The notes: generated by a model not told the origin, from the sequence alone. DNA of 64,000 nt from Palsa-1150 sp036490515 (GCA_036490515.1 DASXDU010000040.1:1-64000), one strand, 5' to 3'; positions 8,745-17,890 are shown, counted from the stretch's first letter. Numbers and translations are program-made.

Positions 8745-10622
8745 ATGATGCGCATGCGAGCCGTCCTCCTCGGCGTGGTCCTCCTCGCCGTTGCCTGCGA
8801 TCGCGGCGCGGTCCCCGCGGCTTCTCCGCCCGCTGTCGCACCCGCGGTCACCGGGTCCACACCGGCTGCGGCTCCCGGGCTGCTCGCGACCACCGACGTC
8901 GACGCGCTCCTCCGGACCGAGTGGCAGAGAGCCGGCGTGACGCCCGTCCGTTCGGCGGACGACGCGACGTGGCTCCGGCGCCTCTGGCTCGACGTGCTCG
9001 GGACCATCCCTCCGCCCGAGGTGGCGCGCCGCTTCCTCGCGGACCGCTCGCAGCCGGCGCCCGTGGCCCGCGCGCGCATGATCGACGAGGTGCTCGCGTC
9101 GCCGCTCTGGGCGGACCACTGGACGTCGTACTGGGACGACGTCTGGATGGGCCGCGCCGCGCGCGCGCCCGACGTCGACCGGGGGGCGTTCCGCGCCTGG
9201 CTGCACGGCGTGCTCGCGCGCAACGTCGCGTGGAGCGAGGTCGTGACGGAGCTCCTGACGGCGACGGGGCAGAACAGCGAGGGCGGCTCGCGACGCGAGG
9301 CGTACGCGAGCGATGGCAAATCCGGGGCGCCAGCGGGCGTGAACGGCGCGGTGAACTGGACGCTCCGCTACCAGAAGACGCCGCAGGATCTGGCGGGGAC
9401 GGCGTCGCGCACGCTCCTCGGCGTGCAGATCCAGTGCGCGCAGTGCCACGACCACAAGACGGAGAAGTGGACGCAGAAGGACTTCCAGTCGTTCGCCGCG
9501 GCGTTCGTGCGGACGCGCCTCGTGCCGATCGACCGCGGCAAGGCGATGGGCGAGGTGAAGCGCGTCGAGCTCCGCGACCTCGATCGCCCCGCGCCGCGCT
9601 TCGCGAAGATGGGCGACCTCGGCGACGTGACGAAGGCGCGTCCGGCGGCGCTCGACGGAACGGACCTCGACGGGCAGCCGGGGGGCGTTCGCTCCGCGCT
9701 GGCGCGCTGGGTCACCTCGCCGCAAAACCCCTGGTTCGCCCGCGCGTTCGCCAACCGCATGTGGGGGCACTTCCTCGGGCGCGGCTTCGTCGACCCGGTC
9801 GACGACCTTCGGCCGTCGAACCCGCCCGTCGCGTCCGCGCTCCTCGACGCGCTCGCCGCCGACTTCGTCGCCAGCGGCTACGACGTGAAGCACCTGGTGC
9901 GCCTCATCGCAGGGAGCGACGCGTACGCGCTCGCCGCCGTGCCGCCGGATGGGAGCACGGCGAAGGCCGATCCGGAGGCCAAGCTCTGGGAGCACTTCCG
10001 CGTGACGCCGCTCGGGCCCGAAGAGCTTCTCGACTCGCTCGTCGCGGCGACACGCCTCGACGCGGTCGTGCGGGCGACCGGGCGGCTCGATCTCGACCAG
10101 GTGCGCTTCAAGGTGAAGCAGCGCTACGGGTTCCTCTTCGACGTCGACGAGGAGACGGACGCGGGCGAGTTCGAAGGGACGATCGCGCAGGCGCTCGCGC
10201 TCCTCGACGGTGGGGTGACGGCGACGGGGGCGAGCGTCCTCCCCGGGAGCGCGCTCGCGGACGTGCTCGCGGCGCCGGGGGACGACGCGTCGAAGATCGA
10301 GGCGATCTACCTCCGCACGCTGACGCGGCTGCCCGCGGCCGACGAGGTCGCGCGGTGGACGGCGTTCGTGACCGACGCGCCGGCGGAGGGGACGACCCTG
10401 CCGGCCGCGCAGGCTGTGCCCGGCGTGATGGCGTCGAGCGGAGGCGTGGTCACGAGCGCGGGCGCTCCCGCGAAGCCAGGGGCCGGCAAGGCCCGGCAGC
10501 CCGATCCCCTCCGCGGCCTCGAGGACCGCGCGGGGCGCGAACGCGGGAGCGCGCGCGTCCACGCGTACGAGGACATGCTCTGGACGATCCTCAACTCGAG
10601 CGAGTTCGTCCTCAACCACTGA
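8745..10622 (+). CDS. DUF1549/DUF1553 lipoprotein with a CXXCH motif
   Basis: A 625-residue predicted lipoprotein (lipobox LLAVAC near residue 18). The DUF1549 (PSCyt2) part covers about residues 45-260 and contains TWLRRLWLDVLGTIPP and the haem-type motif C231-A-Q-C-H235 followed by DHKTEKW. The DUF1553 (PSD1) part follows with WFARAFANRMWGHFLGRGFVDPVDD and ends in MLWTILNSSEFVLNH. These proteins are abundant in planctomycetes and common in Polyangia, always paired with a DUF1501 protein as here (25 bases downstream). Roles in catabolism of sulfated or complex polymers have been proposed but not shown. Three ATGs (8745, 8748, 8754) could start the gene. A short region with alanine, glycine and proline at about 550-590 is low complexity. 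Confidence 0.85.
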   Translation: MMRMRAVLLGVVLLAVACDRGAVPAASPPAVAPAVTGSTPAAAPGLLATTDVDALLRTEWQRAGVTPVRSADDATWLRRLWLDVLGTIPPPEVARRFLADRSQPAPVARARMIDEVLASPLWADHWTSYWDDVWMGRAARAPDVDRGAFRAWLHGVLARNVAWSEVVTELLTATGQNSEGGSRREAYASDGKSGAPAGVNGAVNWTLRYQKTPQDLAGTASRTLLGVQIQCAQCHDHKTEKWTQKDFQSFAAAFVRTRLVPIDRGKAMGEVKRVELRDLDRPAPRFAKMGDLGDVTKARPAALDGTDLDGQPGGVRSALARWVTSPQNPWFARAFANRMWGHFLGRGFVDPVDDLRPSNPPVASALLDALAADFVASGYDVKHLVRLIAGSDAYALAAVPPDGSTAKADPEAKLWEHFRVTPLGPEELLDSLVAATRLDAVVRATGRLDLDQVRFKVKQRYGFLFDVDEETDAGEFEGTIAQALALLDGGVTATGASVLPGSALADVLAAPGDDASKIEAIYLRTLTRLPAADEVARWTAFVTDAPAEGTTLPAAQAVPGVMASSGGVVTSAGAPAKPGAGKARQPDPLRGLEDRAGRERGSARVHAYEDMLWTILNSSEFVLNH

Positions 10623-10646
10623 ACGCACCGAGGCCGGGAGATCCGC

Positions 10647-11903
10647 ATGCACATCGATCGACGCAGCTTCCTCGGGCTCGGGACGAGCGCCGTCTTCGGG
10701 TCGCTCGTGGCGCGCTGGCTCGCGCCGGCCGACGCGTTCGCGGCGGACGTGCCGAAGGCGCGCGCGCAGGCGTGCATCCTCCTCTGGCTCAACGGCGGGC
10801 CGAGCCACCTCGACACGTTCGACCCGAAGCCGGGCCGCGCGACCGGCGGCCCCTTCAAGGCGATCAAGGCGCGCGCGCCGGGCATGATGCTGAGCGAGCA
10901 CCTGCCCGGACTCGCCGAGCGCGGCGACCGGATCGCCCTCGTCCGCTCGATGGGCAGCAAGGAGGGGAACCACGCGCGCGCGCAGTACCTCGTGCACACC
11001 GGGTACGCGCCGAACCCGACGGTCGTGCACCCGTCGCTCGGAGGCTGGACGTCGGCGCGCCTCGGCGATCCGAAGGCGGAGCTCCCGGCGTTCGTGAGCA
11101 TCGGGGGGCCGAGCTTCGGGGCGGGGTTCCTCGGCGTGCAGAACGGGCCCTTCGTGCTGCAGAAGGCGGGCGCGCCGCCCGCGGACGTGGCGCTTCCGCG
11201 CGGGGTCGACGAGGCGCGCTTCGCGAGGCGGATGGCGGCGCTAGGCGCGATGGAGGATCGCTTCGCCCACGCGACGTCCGACGCGAAGATCGAGGGCCGG
11301 CGGCAGGTCTACGCGAAGGCCGTTCGCCTGATGCACGCGCCGAAGCTCGACGCGTTCGACCTGACGGCGGAGCCGGACGCCACGAAGAAGGCGTACGGCG
11401 ACACGGACTTCGGGCGCGGGTGCCTCGTCGCAAGGCGCCTGGTCGAGCGCGGCGTGAAGTTCGTCGAGGTGGTGCTCGACGGCTGGGACACGCACCAGAA
11501 CGACTTCGAGCGGACGCGAGCGCTCATGGGGACGCTCGATCCGGCGTTCGCCGCGCTGCTCGACGATCTCGCGACGCGCCGCCTCGCCGGCTCGACGCTC
11601 GTCGCCTGCATGGGCGAGTTCGGGCGCACTCCGCGCATCAACGGCAACGACGGGCGCGACCACTGGCCGGGCGCGTGGAGCGCGGTGCTCGCGGGCGCGG
11701 GCGTTCGCGGCGGCGTCGTGCACGGCGCGACGGACGAGGACGGAGCGAAGGTCGCCGGCCCCGCGACGACGGTGCCGGACCTCCTCGCGACGATGGCGAG
11801 CGTCATGGGACTCGACCCCGGGCACACGGAGATGACGCCCGTCGGGCGGCCAATCGCCGTCACCGACGGCGGCGCGCCGATCCACGGGGTGCTGGCCCCC
11901 TGA
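10647..11903 (+). CDS. DUF1501 family protein, Tat-exported
   Basis: A 418-residue protein of the alkaline-phosphatase-like DUF1501 family. The N-terminus IDRRSFLGLGTSAVFG is a twin-arginine signal, implying folded export. Family hallmarks include LWLNGGPSHLDTFDPKPG (about 49-66), LVRSMGSKEGNHARAQY, DGWDTHQN, and CMGEFGRTPRINGNDGRDHWPG. DUF1501 proteins conserve metal-ligand-like D/H residues, but their substrates are unknown. It sits 25 bases after its usual DUF1549/DUF1553 partner, so they form a two-gene operon. It converges on the DUF6600 gene at 11964 across 60 bases in which nothing notable is seen. Confidence 0.87.
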   Translation: MHIDRRSFLGLGTSAVFGSLVARWLAPADAFAADVPKARAQACILLWLNGGPSHLDTFDPKPGRATGGPFKAIKARAPGMMLSEHLPGLAERGDRIALVRSMGSKEGNHARAQYLVHTGYAPNPTVVHPSLGGWTSARLGDPKAELPAFVSIGGPSFGAGFLGVQNGPFVLQKAGAPPADVALPRGVDEARFARRMAALGAMEDRFAHATSDAKIEGRRQVYAKAVRLMHAPKLDAFDLTAEPDATKKAYGDTDFGRGCLVARRLVERGVKFVEVVLDGWDTHQNDFERTRALMGTLDPAFAALLDDLATRRLAGSTLVACMGEFGRTPRINGNDGRDHWPGAWSAVLAGAGVRGGVVHGATDEDGAKVAGPATTVPDLLATMASVMGLDPGHTEMTPVGRPIAVTDGGAPIHGVLAP

Positions 11904-11963
11904 CCGCGGCGGCTTCGATCAGCGCTGCCAGCGTTGCCATCCCCTGCGGGACGCGAGCCGCGT

Positions 11964-13103
11964 TCAGCGGTGCCCCCCGCGGTGGCCGCCGCCGCCGCCG
12001 TGGAAGCCGCCGTGGAACCCGCCGCCGTGGAAGCTCCCGTGCGAGCTGACGTGCGGCGCACCTTCCCCCGTCGTCGAGGGGCGCTTCTTCGGCTGGTTGG
12101 CCGGCGCGAGCGTCGTCGGGCGGCGGCCGCCGAGCGCGGCGGACCCGGACGTGAGCCCACCCCGCGAGCCCCCCGCCATCGCGCCGAAGGAGCCGCGGGT
12201 CGCCGCGTGCCCGCCCTGCGCCACGGCCGTCGACGGCCTCGCGAAGCTCTGCGCTCGCGCGAGTCCCGCGGCCCCGGCGCCCGAGGCATGCGGGACCTGC
12301 GCCGCCGAGTACCCGAGCTTGGCCGGCGCGGGCCCGTGCGCGGGCTCGCCCGAGAGCGTCGTCCCCAGGGGGTGCACCCGCGCGGCGACCGCGTTCACGG
12401 TCGGGCCGGCGAGCACGCGGCCGCCGAGCGAGGGCGCGAAGACCGCGCCGTGCGGGCAGTAGTTCCAGCGCGGCCCGATGGCGAACCCGTAGCCGACGGC
12501 GACGCCGCCGAACCAGAAGAAGGGCGGCGCGAGGGGGTACCAGCCGACGTAGCCCCAGCCGTCGTCGACGCCCCAGCCGACCCAGGCCCCCCGGTACGTG
12601 CGGCCCGGGATCCACCCCCAGCCGCGGCCGTCCATGTACACCCAGCGGCCGTAGTGGAAGGGCGCCCAGCCCCAGTCGTAGTCGCTCACCCAGACGTAGT
12701 CGTCGTCGTAGTCCCAGTGGCCGGCCGTGACGTACGGCGTGAAGTCGGCGCCGACGACGCCGGGCGAGGGGCTCCACACGGTGCCGTACGTCGGGTCGTC
12801 GCTCCACGTGCCGTACGGAGCGAGCGTCTGGCGGAAGTCGGTGAGCGCGGAGGGATCGTTGTCCTCGTACGAGTCGGGATCCTCGCCGAGGGCGTACTCG
12901 CCGGACGCGTACATGCCGTTCGCGTCCGCTGCGGACGGGTCGGTCGCCGCGGAGGCGGGGGCCGGCGCGAGGGGCGCGACCTCGTCGTTCTGCGGCGTGG
13001 CGGGCGGCGGAGCCTCGTCGGCCGACTCGCACGCGGCGGCGAGGAACGCAAAGGCGACGAGGGCGGCCGAGCAAGCACGGGGAAGGCGCATGGCTACGCC
13101 CAC
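11964..13103 (-). CDS. DUF6600-type aromatic/glycine-rich lipoprotein, copy 1
   Basis: A 379-residue predicted lipoprotein (lipobox LAAAC near residue 25). The core, about residues 90-230, is a run of Trp/Tyr/Gly motifs: YGTWSDDPTYGTVW, FTPYVTAGHWDYDDDYVW, VSDYDWGWAPFHYGRW, DGRGWGWIPGRTYRG and YVGWYPLAPP. The C-terminus becomes Ala/Ser-rich and ends in a GGFHGGFHGGGGGHRGGH tail. Such proteins are often misannotated in databases; their role is unknown but the composition suggests an envelope or surface protein. It is a tandem paralogue of the next gene upstream (13168-14418). A GTG at 13103 is used because GAAGGTGAG precedes it; an ATG at 13091 is the alternative. Confidence 0.75.
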   Translation of the reverse strand: MGVAMRLPRACSAALVAFAFLAAACESADEAPPPATPQNDEVAPLAPAPASAATDPSAADANGMYASGEYALGEDPDSYEDNDPSALTDFRQTLAPYGTWSDDPTYGTVWSPSPGVVGADFTPYVTAGHWDYDDDYVWVSDYDWGWAPFHYGRWVYMDGRGWGWIPGRTYRGAWVGWGVDDGWGYVGWYPLAPPFFWFGGVAVGYGFAIGPRWNYCPHGAVFAPSLGGRVLAGPTVNAVAARVHPLGTTLSGEPAHGPAPAKLGYSAAQVPHASGAGAAGLARAQSFARPSTAVAQGGHAATRGSFGAMAGGSRGGLTSGSAALGGRRPTTLAPANQPKKRPSTTGEGAPHVSSHGSFHGGGFHGGFHGGGGGHRGGHR

Positions 13104-13167
13104 AGTCTGCTCACCTTCGGACCGCCCGTCACGTCCCGCGTGGCCCGCGGGATGCGCATGCGCCGCG

Positions 13168-14418
13168 TCAGTGGCCGCCGTGCCCGCTGCCGTTGCCGCT
13201 TCCCTTGCCGCTGCCCTTGCCCGAGCCGGAGCCCTTCATCGGGGTCACGGTCTCCGGCAGGGGCTTCTTCTTGGGCTGGGCCTGCGGCGTCGCCGCCGGC
13301 GTGCCGCCCGGGACCGCGTGCGACAGGGTGAGGTCGTGCGAGCCTCCCGCCGGCGTCGTGGCTGCCGTGGTGGTGGGCGTGCCGCCCGGCGTGGCGTGGC
13401 TGAGCGTGGGCTCGGTCCGCGTCGTCGGCGTGGTCGTCGGAGTCGAGCCGTGCGTCGCGACCGGGAGCTCCTGGCCGTGGAACGGCTGCGCTCCACCCGC
13501 CCCTTGCGCGGACGTGCCGGCCGAGCCACCCATGCCGCCGGGCAGGCCGCGCGTCGGCGTCAGCCCGTGCGACGCCGGCTTGGCGCCCATCGAGACCGCG
13601 ACCTTCGGGTTGGCGAAGCTGTGCGCCTTCGCCACCGAAGCTGCCCCCGCGCCCGACGCGTGCGCCACCTGCTGCTCCGGGATGCCCAGCGTCGCCGGCG
13701 TGGGGCCGTGGCCGTGCATCTGCACGCCGCCGTTCGACCCGGACGGATGCATCTGGCTCGCGATGCTCGCGCCCGCGGCGCCCGAGACGGCGCGCCCGTG
13801 GAGGTTCGACGCGAAGACGTCCCCGCGGCCGACGTACGTCCAGCGCGGCCCGAACGTGTACGAGTAGTTCACCGCGACGCCGCCCCGCCACACGTAGCTC
13901 GGCGGCGCGGGGTACCAGCCCACGTACGCGTTGCCGTCGCTCGCGCCCCAGTTGACCCACGCGCCGGCGTACTCGCGGCCCGGGATCCACCCCCAGCCGC
14001 GCCCGTCGGTCATGACCCAGCGGCCGTAGTGGAACGGCGCCCAGCCCCAGTCGTAGTCGCTGACCCAGGTGTAGTCGTCGTTGTCGTAGACCCAGTGGCC
14101 GGCCGTCGAGTAGGGCGTGAAGTCGGGGCCCACCTCGGACGCGGAGGGAACCCAGACCGTGCCGTACGTCGGGTCGTCGACCCACGTGCCGTGCGAGTCG
14201 AGCGTGGGGTGGAAGTCGCTCAGCGCGCCCGGATCGGTGTCCTCGTACGCGTCGCCCGACGCGACGGCCGTGTCGCCCGCTGCGCCCACGCCGACCTGGC
14301 CCTGCACGTCGACCTGCGGCGGCGGCGGGCCCTGGACCTGCACGTCGGCGCTGCCGCAGCCGGCGGCGAGGGGGGCGAGCAGAGCGAGGACGGCGAAGGG
14401 CGTGCGGAGGTGGTTCAT
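13168..14418 (-). CDS. DUF6600-type aromatic/glycine-rich lipoprotein, copy 2
   Basis: A 416-residue predicted lipoprotein (lipobox LAAGC near residue 21) with the same Trp/Tyr/Gly core as the downstream gene: HGTWVDDPTYGTVW, FTPYSTAGHWVYDNDDY, the identical VSDYDWGWAPFHYGRW, DGRGWGWIPGREYAGAW and YVGWYPAPPSYVWRGG. The C-terminal third differs: it holds three related TLSHATPGGTP / TLSHAVPGGTP-type repeats with threonine-rich spacers and ends in an SGKGSGKGSGNGSGHGG tail. The start is placed at 14418 to give a normal signal peptide (MNHLRTPFAVLALLAPLAAGC); a GTG at 14454 is possible. 64 bases separate it from copy 1, suggesting a tandem duplication transcribed together. Confidence 0.74.
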   Translation of the reverse strand: MNHLRTPFAVLALLAPLAAGCGSADVQVQGPPPPQVDVQGQVGVGAAGDTAVASGDAYEDTDPGALSDFHPTLDSHGTWVDDPTYGTVWVPSASEVGPDFTPYSTAGHWVYDNDDYTWVSDYDWGWAPFHYGRWVMTDGRGWGWIPGREYAGAWVNWGASDGNAYVGWYPAPPSYVWRGGVAVNYSYTFGPRWTYVGRGDVFASNLHGRAVSGAAGASIASQMHPSGSNGGVQMHGHGPTPATLGIPEQQVAHASGAGAASVAKAHSFANPKVAVSMGAKPASHGLTPTRGLPGGMGGSAGTSAQGAGGAQPFHGQELPVATHGSTPTTTPTTRTEPTLSHATPGGTPTTTAATTPAGGSHDLTLSHAVPGGTPAATPQAQPKKKPLPETVTPMKGSGSGKGSGKGSGNGSGHGGH

Positions 14419-14520
14419 GTTGGGGCCGGTAGCATGGACGGAAGAGCCAGCCACGTCCAGCCCGTAGCCCGCGGGACGAACACGTGTTCCTCCGTCTCAC
14501 TCACCGCCCGCGCCGCCCCG

Positions 14521-16176
14521 TCACGGGTGAATGAACACGACGCTCCCCCGCAGGGCCTTCCGGACGCCGTGCCAGCCCTCGGGGAGCTGCGGCTCGGTCC
14601 ACGCGAAGAGCCAGCGCGCGTCCTCGGGCGCGAGGTTGATGCAGCCGTGGCTGCGCGGCGTGCCGAAGTCGTCGTGCCAGTAGGCCGCGTGGAGCGCGTA
14701 GCCCTCCTCGAAGTACTGCACGTAGGGGATGTCCTTCAGCTCGAACTCCTCGCCCACCACCTTCGACGCCATCGTCGTCGTCAGGTGCTTCGTGTGGATG
14801 CGGAAGATGCCGCGCGCCGTGGCCTTGCTCGTCTCGGGGTCCTCGAGGCCGGCCTCGCCGGTCGACACGAGCGTCACGTACGCGGGCTTCGTCCCGTCGT
14901 AGGCCATGAGCACCTGCTTGCCGATGCTCACGTCGATCCAGCGCTCGCCGTCGTTGGCCCACTTGGGCATCTTCTTCACGCCGTCGACGCGCGACACGTA
15001 GCGGTCGCTCAGCCAGAGGCCGTCGGTCGTCTGGAAGTGGAGGACGGCGTCGACGAAGCGCTGCTTGCCCGTCAGCGGGATGGCCGCGCGGCGCGGGACG
15101 TCCCTCGCCTTGACCATCTTGCCGCCGTGCATCGTGTAGGCGGAGGCGCCGTCGCGCCGGACGAGCGCGAACGGGAACTCCACGTCCTCGGGCACGCGGT
15201 AGCCGTGGAACGCCGAGCCCTCGATGGGGCGCATGCGGTCGATCGGGAAGACGAGGAGATCGGTCGTGATGCCGTAGCGGCGCCCGTCGACGACGGCGGT
15301 GCCCGAGAGCGCGAAGCCGTTGTGGTGCTTGGTCTCGCCGACGACGAGGTCGTCGCCGTGCCGGAGCGTCGAGAGATTGCCGGGCGGGAACTTCGAGCCG
15401 GCGAGCCAGTCGGGCACCTCGCGCGAAGCCTGCGACGCCCAGAGGTCGGCCGGCGAGGGCGTCGCCGCGGCGTCGGTCTTGCCGCGGAGCCAGTAGTCCG
15501 CGCGGAAGCCCGCGCCGTCCTCGCCGCCTTCGACGAGCCACGCCTTCATCCGCGCGTCGAGCCCGGGCTCGGCTGCCTCGGCCTCGGCGCGCGTCGGCAG
15601 GCGCGCGTAGATGGGGCCGGGCCGCCGGACGATGCCGTACATGTACGGGAGGCGCGCGGTCGTGTCGGGCCGCGTCGCGAGGGCCTTCACCATCGTCGCC
15701 TCGAGATCGAGGGTCGCGTTGCCCGCCTCGATGCAGACGAAGCCGACGGGCGCGACGCCTCGCCACTCGCCCTTGCAGCCGTCGCCCTTCACGCCCGCGG
15801 CCGCCGCCGCCACGACGCCGCCCGCGCGCACGTACCCGAGCATCTTCGACCCGGCGGCGGCCGACGGCTGCTCCATCACGCGCGTCTCCCACGCGAGCGC
15901 CGCGAGCTTCGACGGAAAGCGTTCCACGTCCACCGGCAGCGCGGCGCCCTTGACCGAGAACGGCGAGGCGTCGCCCGCAGGCATCGCCATCATGGCGCCT
16001 GGCGTGCCGGACGCGGCCCCGTCGGCGCCGGCCCCTGCCTGGCCCGGCGCGCTCGACTTCGAGCACCCGAGGAGCGGCAGGCTTGCCATGCCCGCAAGGC
16101 TTGCGACGCCGGCTACGAGCAGCCCCGCCCGTAGCACCCGCCGCACGCCGAACTGCACGTCGCGCTTTACGTCCAC
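14521..16176 (-). CDS. L,D-transpeptidase (YkuD) domain lipoprotein
   Basis: A protein of about 551 residues with a signal peptide and lipobox SLPLLGC. The C-terminal catalytic domain ends with ALHAAYWHDDFGTPRSHGCIN, matching the YkuD signature HxxxxxxxxSHGCxN with its nucleophilic cysteine. YkuD enzymes form 3-3 peptidoglycan crosslinks or attach proteins to peptidoglycan in the periplasm. The large N-terminal part (about residues 80-350) has beta-rich segments but no recognised domain. The start is uncertain: in-frame GTGs occur at 16176, 16158, 16146 and 16137 and none has a strong ribosome site. It is divergent from the FAD-linked dehydrogenase gene. Confidence 0.8.
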   Translation of the reverse strand: MDVKRDVQFGVRRVLRAGLLVAGVASLAGMASLPLLGCSKSSAPGQAGAGADGAASGTPGAMMAMPAGDASPFSVKGAALPVDVERFPSKLAALAWETRVMEQPSAAAGSKMLGYVRAGGVVAAAAAGVKGDGCKGEWRGVAPVGFVCIEAGNATLDLEATMVKALATRPDTTARLPYMYGIVRRPGPIYARLPTRAEAEAAEPGLDARMKAWLVEGGEDGAGFRADYWLRGKTDAAATPSPADLWASQASREVPDWLAGSKFPPGNLSTLRHGDDLVVGETKHHNGFALSGTAVVDGRRYGITTDLLVFPIDRMRPIEGSAFHGYRVPEDVEFPFALVRRDGASAYTMHGGKMVKARDVPRRAAIPLTGKQRFVDAVLHFQTTDGLWLSDRYVSRVDGVKKMPKWANDGERWIDVSIGKQVLMAYDGTKPAYVTLVSTGEAGLEDPETSKATARGIFRIHTKHLTTTMASKVVGEEFELKDIPYVQYFEEGYALHAAYWHDDFGTPRSHGCINLAPEDARWLFAWTEPQLPEGWHGVRKALRGSVVFIHP

Positions 16177-16270
16177 CGCTCGCGCGTTACCACGACCGGC
16201 GCGCCCGTGGCCAATTCGAGGCGAGCCGCGCGTGCGGCGCGTGGGCGCGACGCCTATGCTCGCGGCCGCG

Positions 16271-17827
16271 ATGAGCCCCGCCCCGCCCGCCGCATTCTTC
16301 GACGCGCTCTCCCGCGCGCTGCCCGCGGACGCCGTCACCCGCGCGCCCGAGGACCTCGCGGAGTACGGGCGCGACTGGACGCGCGTCGTCGAGCCGGCGC
16401 CGTGCGCGGTCGCGTTCCCGCGGTCGACCGCCGAGGTCGCGGCCGTCGTGAAGGCGTGCGCGGCGCACGGCGTGGCGGTCGTTCCGAGCGGCGGGCGGAC
16501 GGGCCTCGCGGGCGGCGCGGTCGCGGCGCGCGGGGAGCTCGTGCTCTCGCTCGCGAAGATGCGCGCGATGGAGCCCGTCGACGTCGTCGGCGGGACGGTG
16601 CGCGTCGAGGCCGGGGCCGTGACGCAGGCGGTGCACGAGCACTGCGCGCCGCACGGGCTCACGTGGCCGGTGGACTTCGCGTCGAAAGGGTCGTCGACGG
16701 TGGGCGGCAACATCGCGACCAACGCGGGCGGCGTGAAGGTGATCCGCTGGGGCCTCACGCGCCAGTGGGTGCTCGGGCTCGAGGTCGTGCTGGCGAGCGG
16801 TGAGGTGCTGGGCGGGCCGGGGCCCGGGGGCGCGGGCGGCGCGGCGGGCACGCATGGCGCGCACGGCGCGGGCGGCGCGTCGGTCACGTGGCCCGCGCCG
16901 GCCGCGCTCGAGAAGAACAACACCGGGCTCGATCTGCGCCAGCTCTTCTGCGGGACGGAGGGCACGCTCGGCATCGTCACGGCCGCGACCCTCAAGCTCG
17001 CGCGATTGCCGCGCCGGCTCGACGTGCTCCTCTTCGCCGTGGACGACCTGCCCGGCGTCGTGCGCCTCTTTCGCGAGACCCGCGCCTCGGGGTTCACGCT
17101 CTCGGCGTTCGAGATGTTCACCGCGCAGTGCCTGGCGCGCGTGCTCTCGCATGCGCACGGCAAGCTGCGGGACCCGCTGGGCGCGCCGGCGAGCCACTAC
17201 GTCCTCGTCGAGCTCGAGGACGCGGGGACGGGCGCGGGCGCAGGCGCGGACGCGAGCGCGGACGCGGACGCGAGCGCGGACGCGAGCGTGGGCGTCGGCG
17301 CGGGGCTCGAGGCGTGGGTGGCGGGGCTCTTCGAGCGGGGAGTCGTGAAGGACGGGACGCTCGCGCAGAACGCGGCCGAGGCGCGCGCGCTCTGGGCGCT
17401 CCGCGAGTCGATCAGCGAGAGCCTCTCGGCGACGGGCTTCCCGCACAAGAACGACGTCGCGCTCCCCGTCGCGGCGCTCGAGGCGTTCTGCGCGGAGCTC
17501 GGCGACGTCTTCGCGCGGCGCTACCCGGGCTGGGAGATCTGCCTCTTCGGCCACATCGGCGACGGCAACCTCCACGTGAACGTGATGAAGCCCGCGGAGC
17601 TCGAGAAGGCGGAGTTCCTCGCGCGCGTGAAGGACGCCGACCGGGACCTCTTCGACCTCGTGAGGGCGCACGGGGGAAGCGTGAGCGCGGAGCACGGCAT
17701 CGGGTTGCTGAAGAAACCGTGGCTCGGCTGGACGCGCAGCGCTGGCGAGATCGAAGTGATGAAGGCCGTGAAGCGGGCGCTCGACCCGGGCAACGTCCTC
17801 AACCCGGGGAAGATCTTCGACGTGTGA
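16271..17827 (+). CDS. FAD-linked dehydrogenase, GlcD / D-2-hydroxyglutarate dehydrogenase type
   Basis: A 518-residue flavoenzyme that oxidises a D-2-hydroxy acid (glycolate, D-lactate or D-2-hydroxyglutarate; the exact substrate is not clear). The FAD-binding PCMH domain shows VPSGGRTGLAGGAV at 71-84 and GSSTVGGNIATNAGGVKVIRWG at 140-161. The C-terminal cap has the metal-site block GHIGDGNLHVN at 427-437 and AEHGIGLLKK at 473-482. Two low-complexity insertions interrupt otherwise conserved sequence: a Gly/Ala/His stretch at about 181-205 and an Ala/Asp/Gly/Ser stretch at about 318-346, both encoded by short GC repeats. An ATG at 16256 is an alternative start. A hairpin-element arm starts about 11-28 bases after the stop. 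Confidence 0.87.
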   Translation: MSPAPPAAFFDALSRALPADAVTRAPEDLAEYGRDWTRVVEPAPCAVAFPRSTAEVAAVVKACAAHGVAVVPSGGRTGLAGGAVAARGELVLSLAKMRAMEPVDVVGGTVRVEAGAVTQAVHEHCAPHGLTWPVDFASKGSSTVGGNIATNAGGVKVIRWGLTRQWVLGLEVVLASGEVLGGPGPGGAGGAAGTHGAHGAGGASVTWPAPAALEKNNTGLDLRQLFCGTEGTLGIVTAATLKLARLPRRLDVLLFAVDDLPGVVRLFRETRASGFTLSAFEMFTAQCLARVLSHAHGKLRDPLGAPASHYVLVELEDAGTGAGAGADASADADASADASVGVGAGLEAWVAGLFERGVVKDGTLAQNAAEARALWALRESISESLSATGFPHKNDVALPVAALEAFCAELGDVFARRYPGWEICLFGHIGDGNLHVNVMKPAELEKAEFLARVKDADRDLFDLVRAHGGSVSAEHGIGLLKKPWLGWTRSAGEIEVMKAVKRALDPGNVLNPGKIFDV

Positions 17828-17837
17828 CGGTGGCGGT

Positions 17838-17890
17838 CGAGCGAGAGCGAGAGTGGAGAAACAGGAAGGTCAGAAGATCAGAAGGGGGAT
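17838..17890. repeat. Hairpin element, copy A (left arm only)
   Basis: Starts 11 bases after a stop codon with a GAGCGAGAGCGAGAG border, then the family core GGAGAAACAGGAAGGTCAG followed by AAGATCAGAAGGGGG, with lower GC than the surroundings. Next comes GATGGGCGTCCGGG, also found inside copies D and E. No intact right arm is present; a weak remnant (GTTTTCTCCC) may survive near 18120. The remaining space is filled by the 42-bp repeat listed separately. Confidence 0.82.

Noticed and set aside
7748..12049. A 1433-codon open frame on the plus strand
   Set aside because: It covers the TPR gene on the other strand and runs out of frame across the DUF1549 and DUF1501 genes. The translation is Arg/Gly/Ala-rich with no motifs, so it is a shadow frame.
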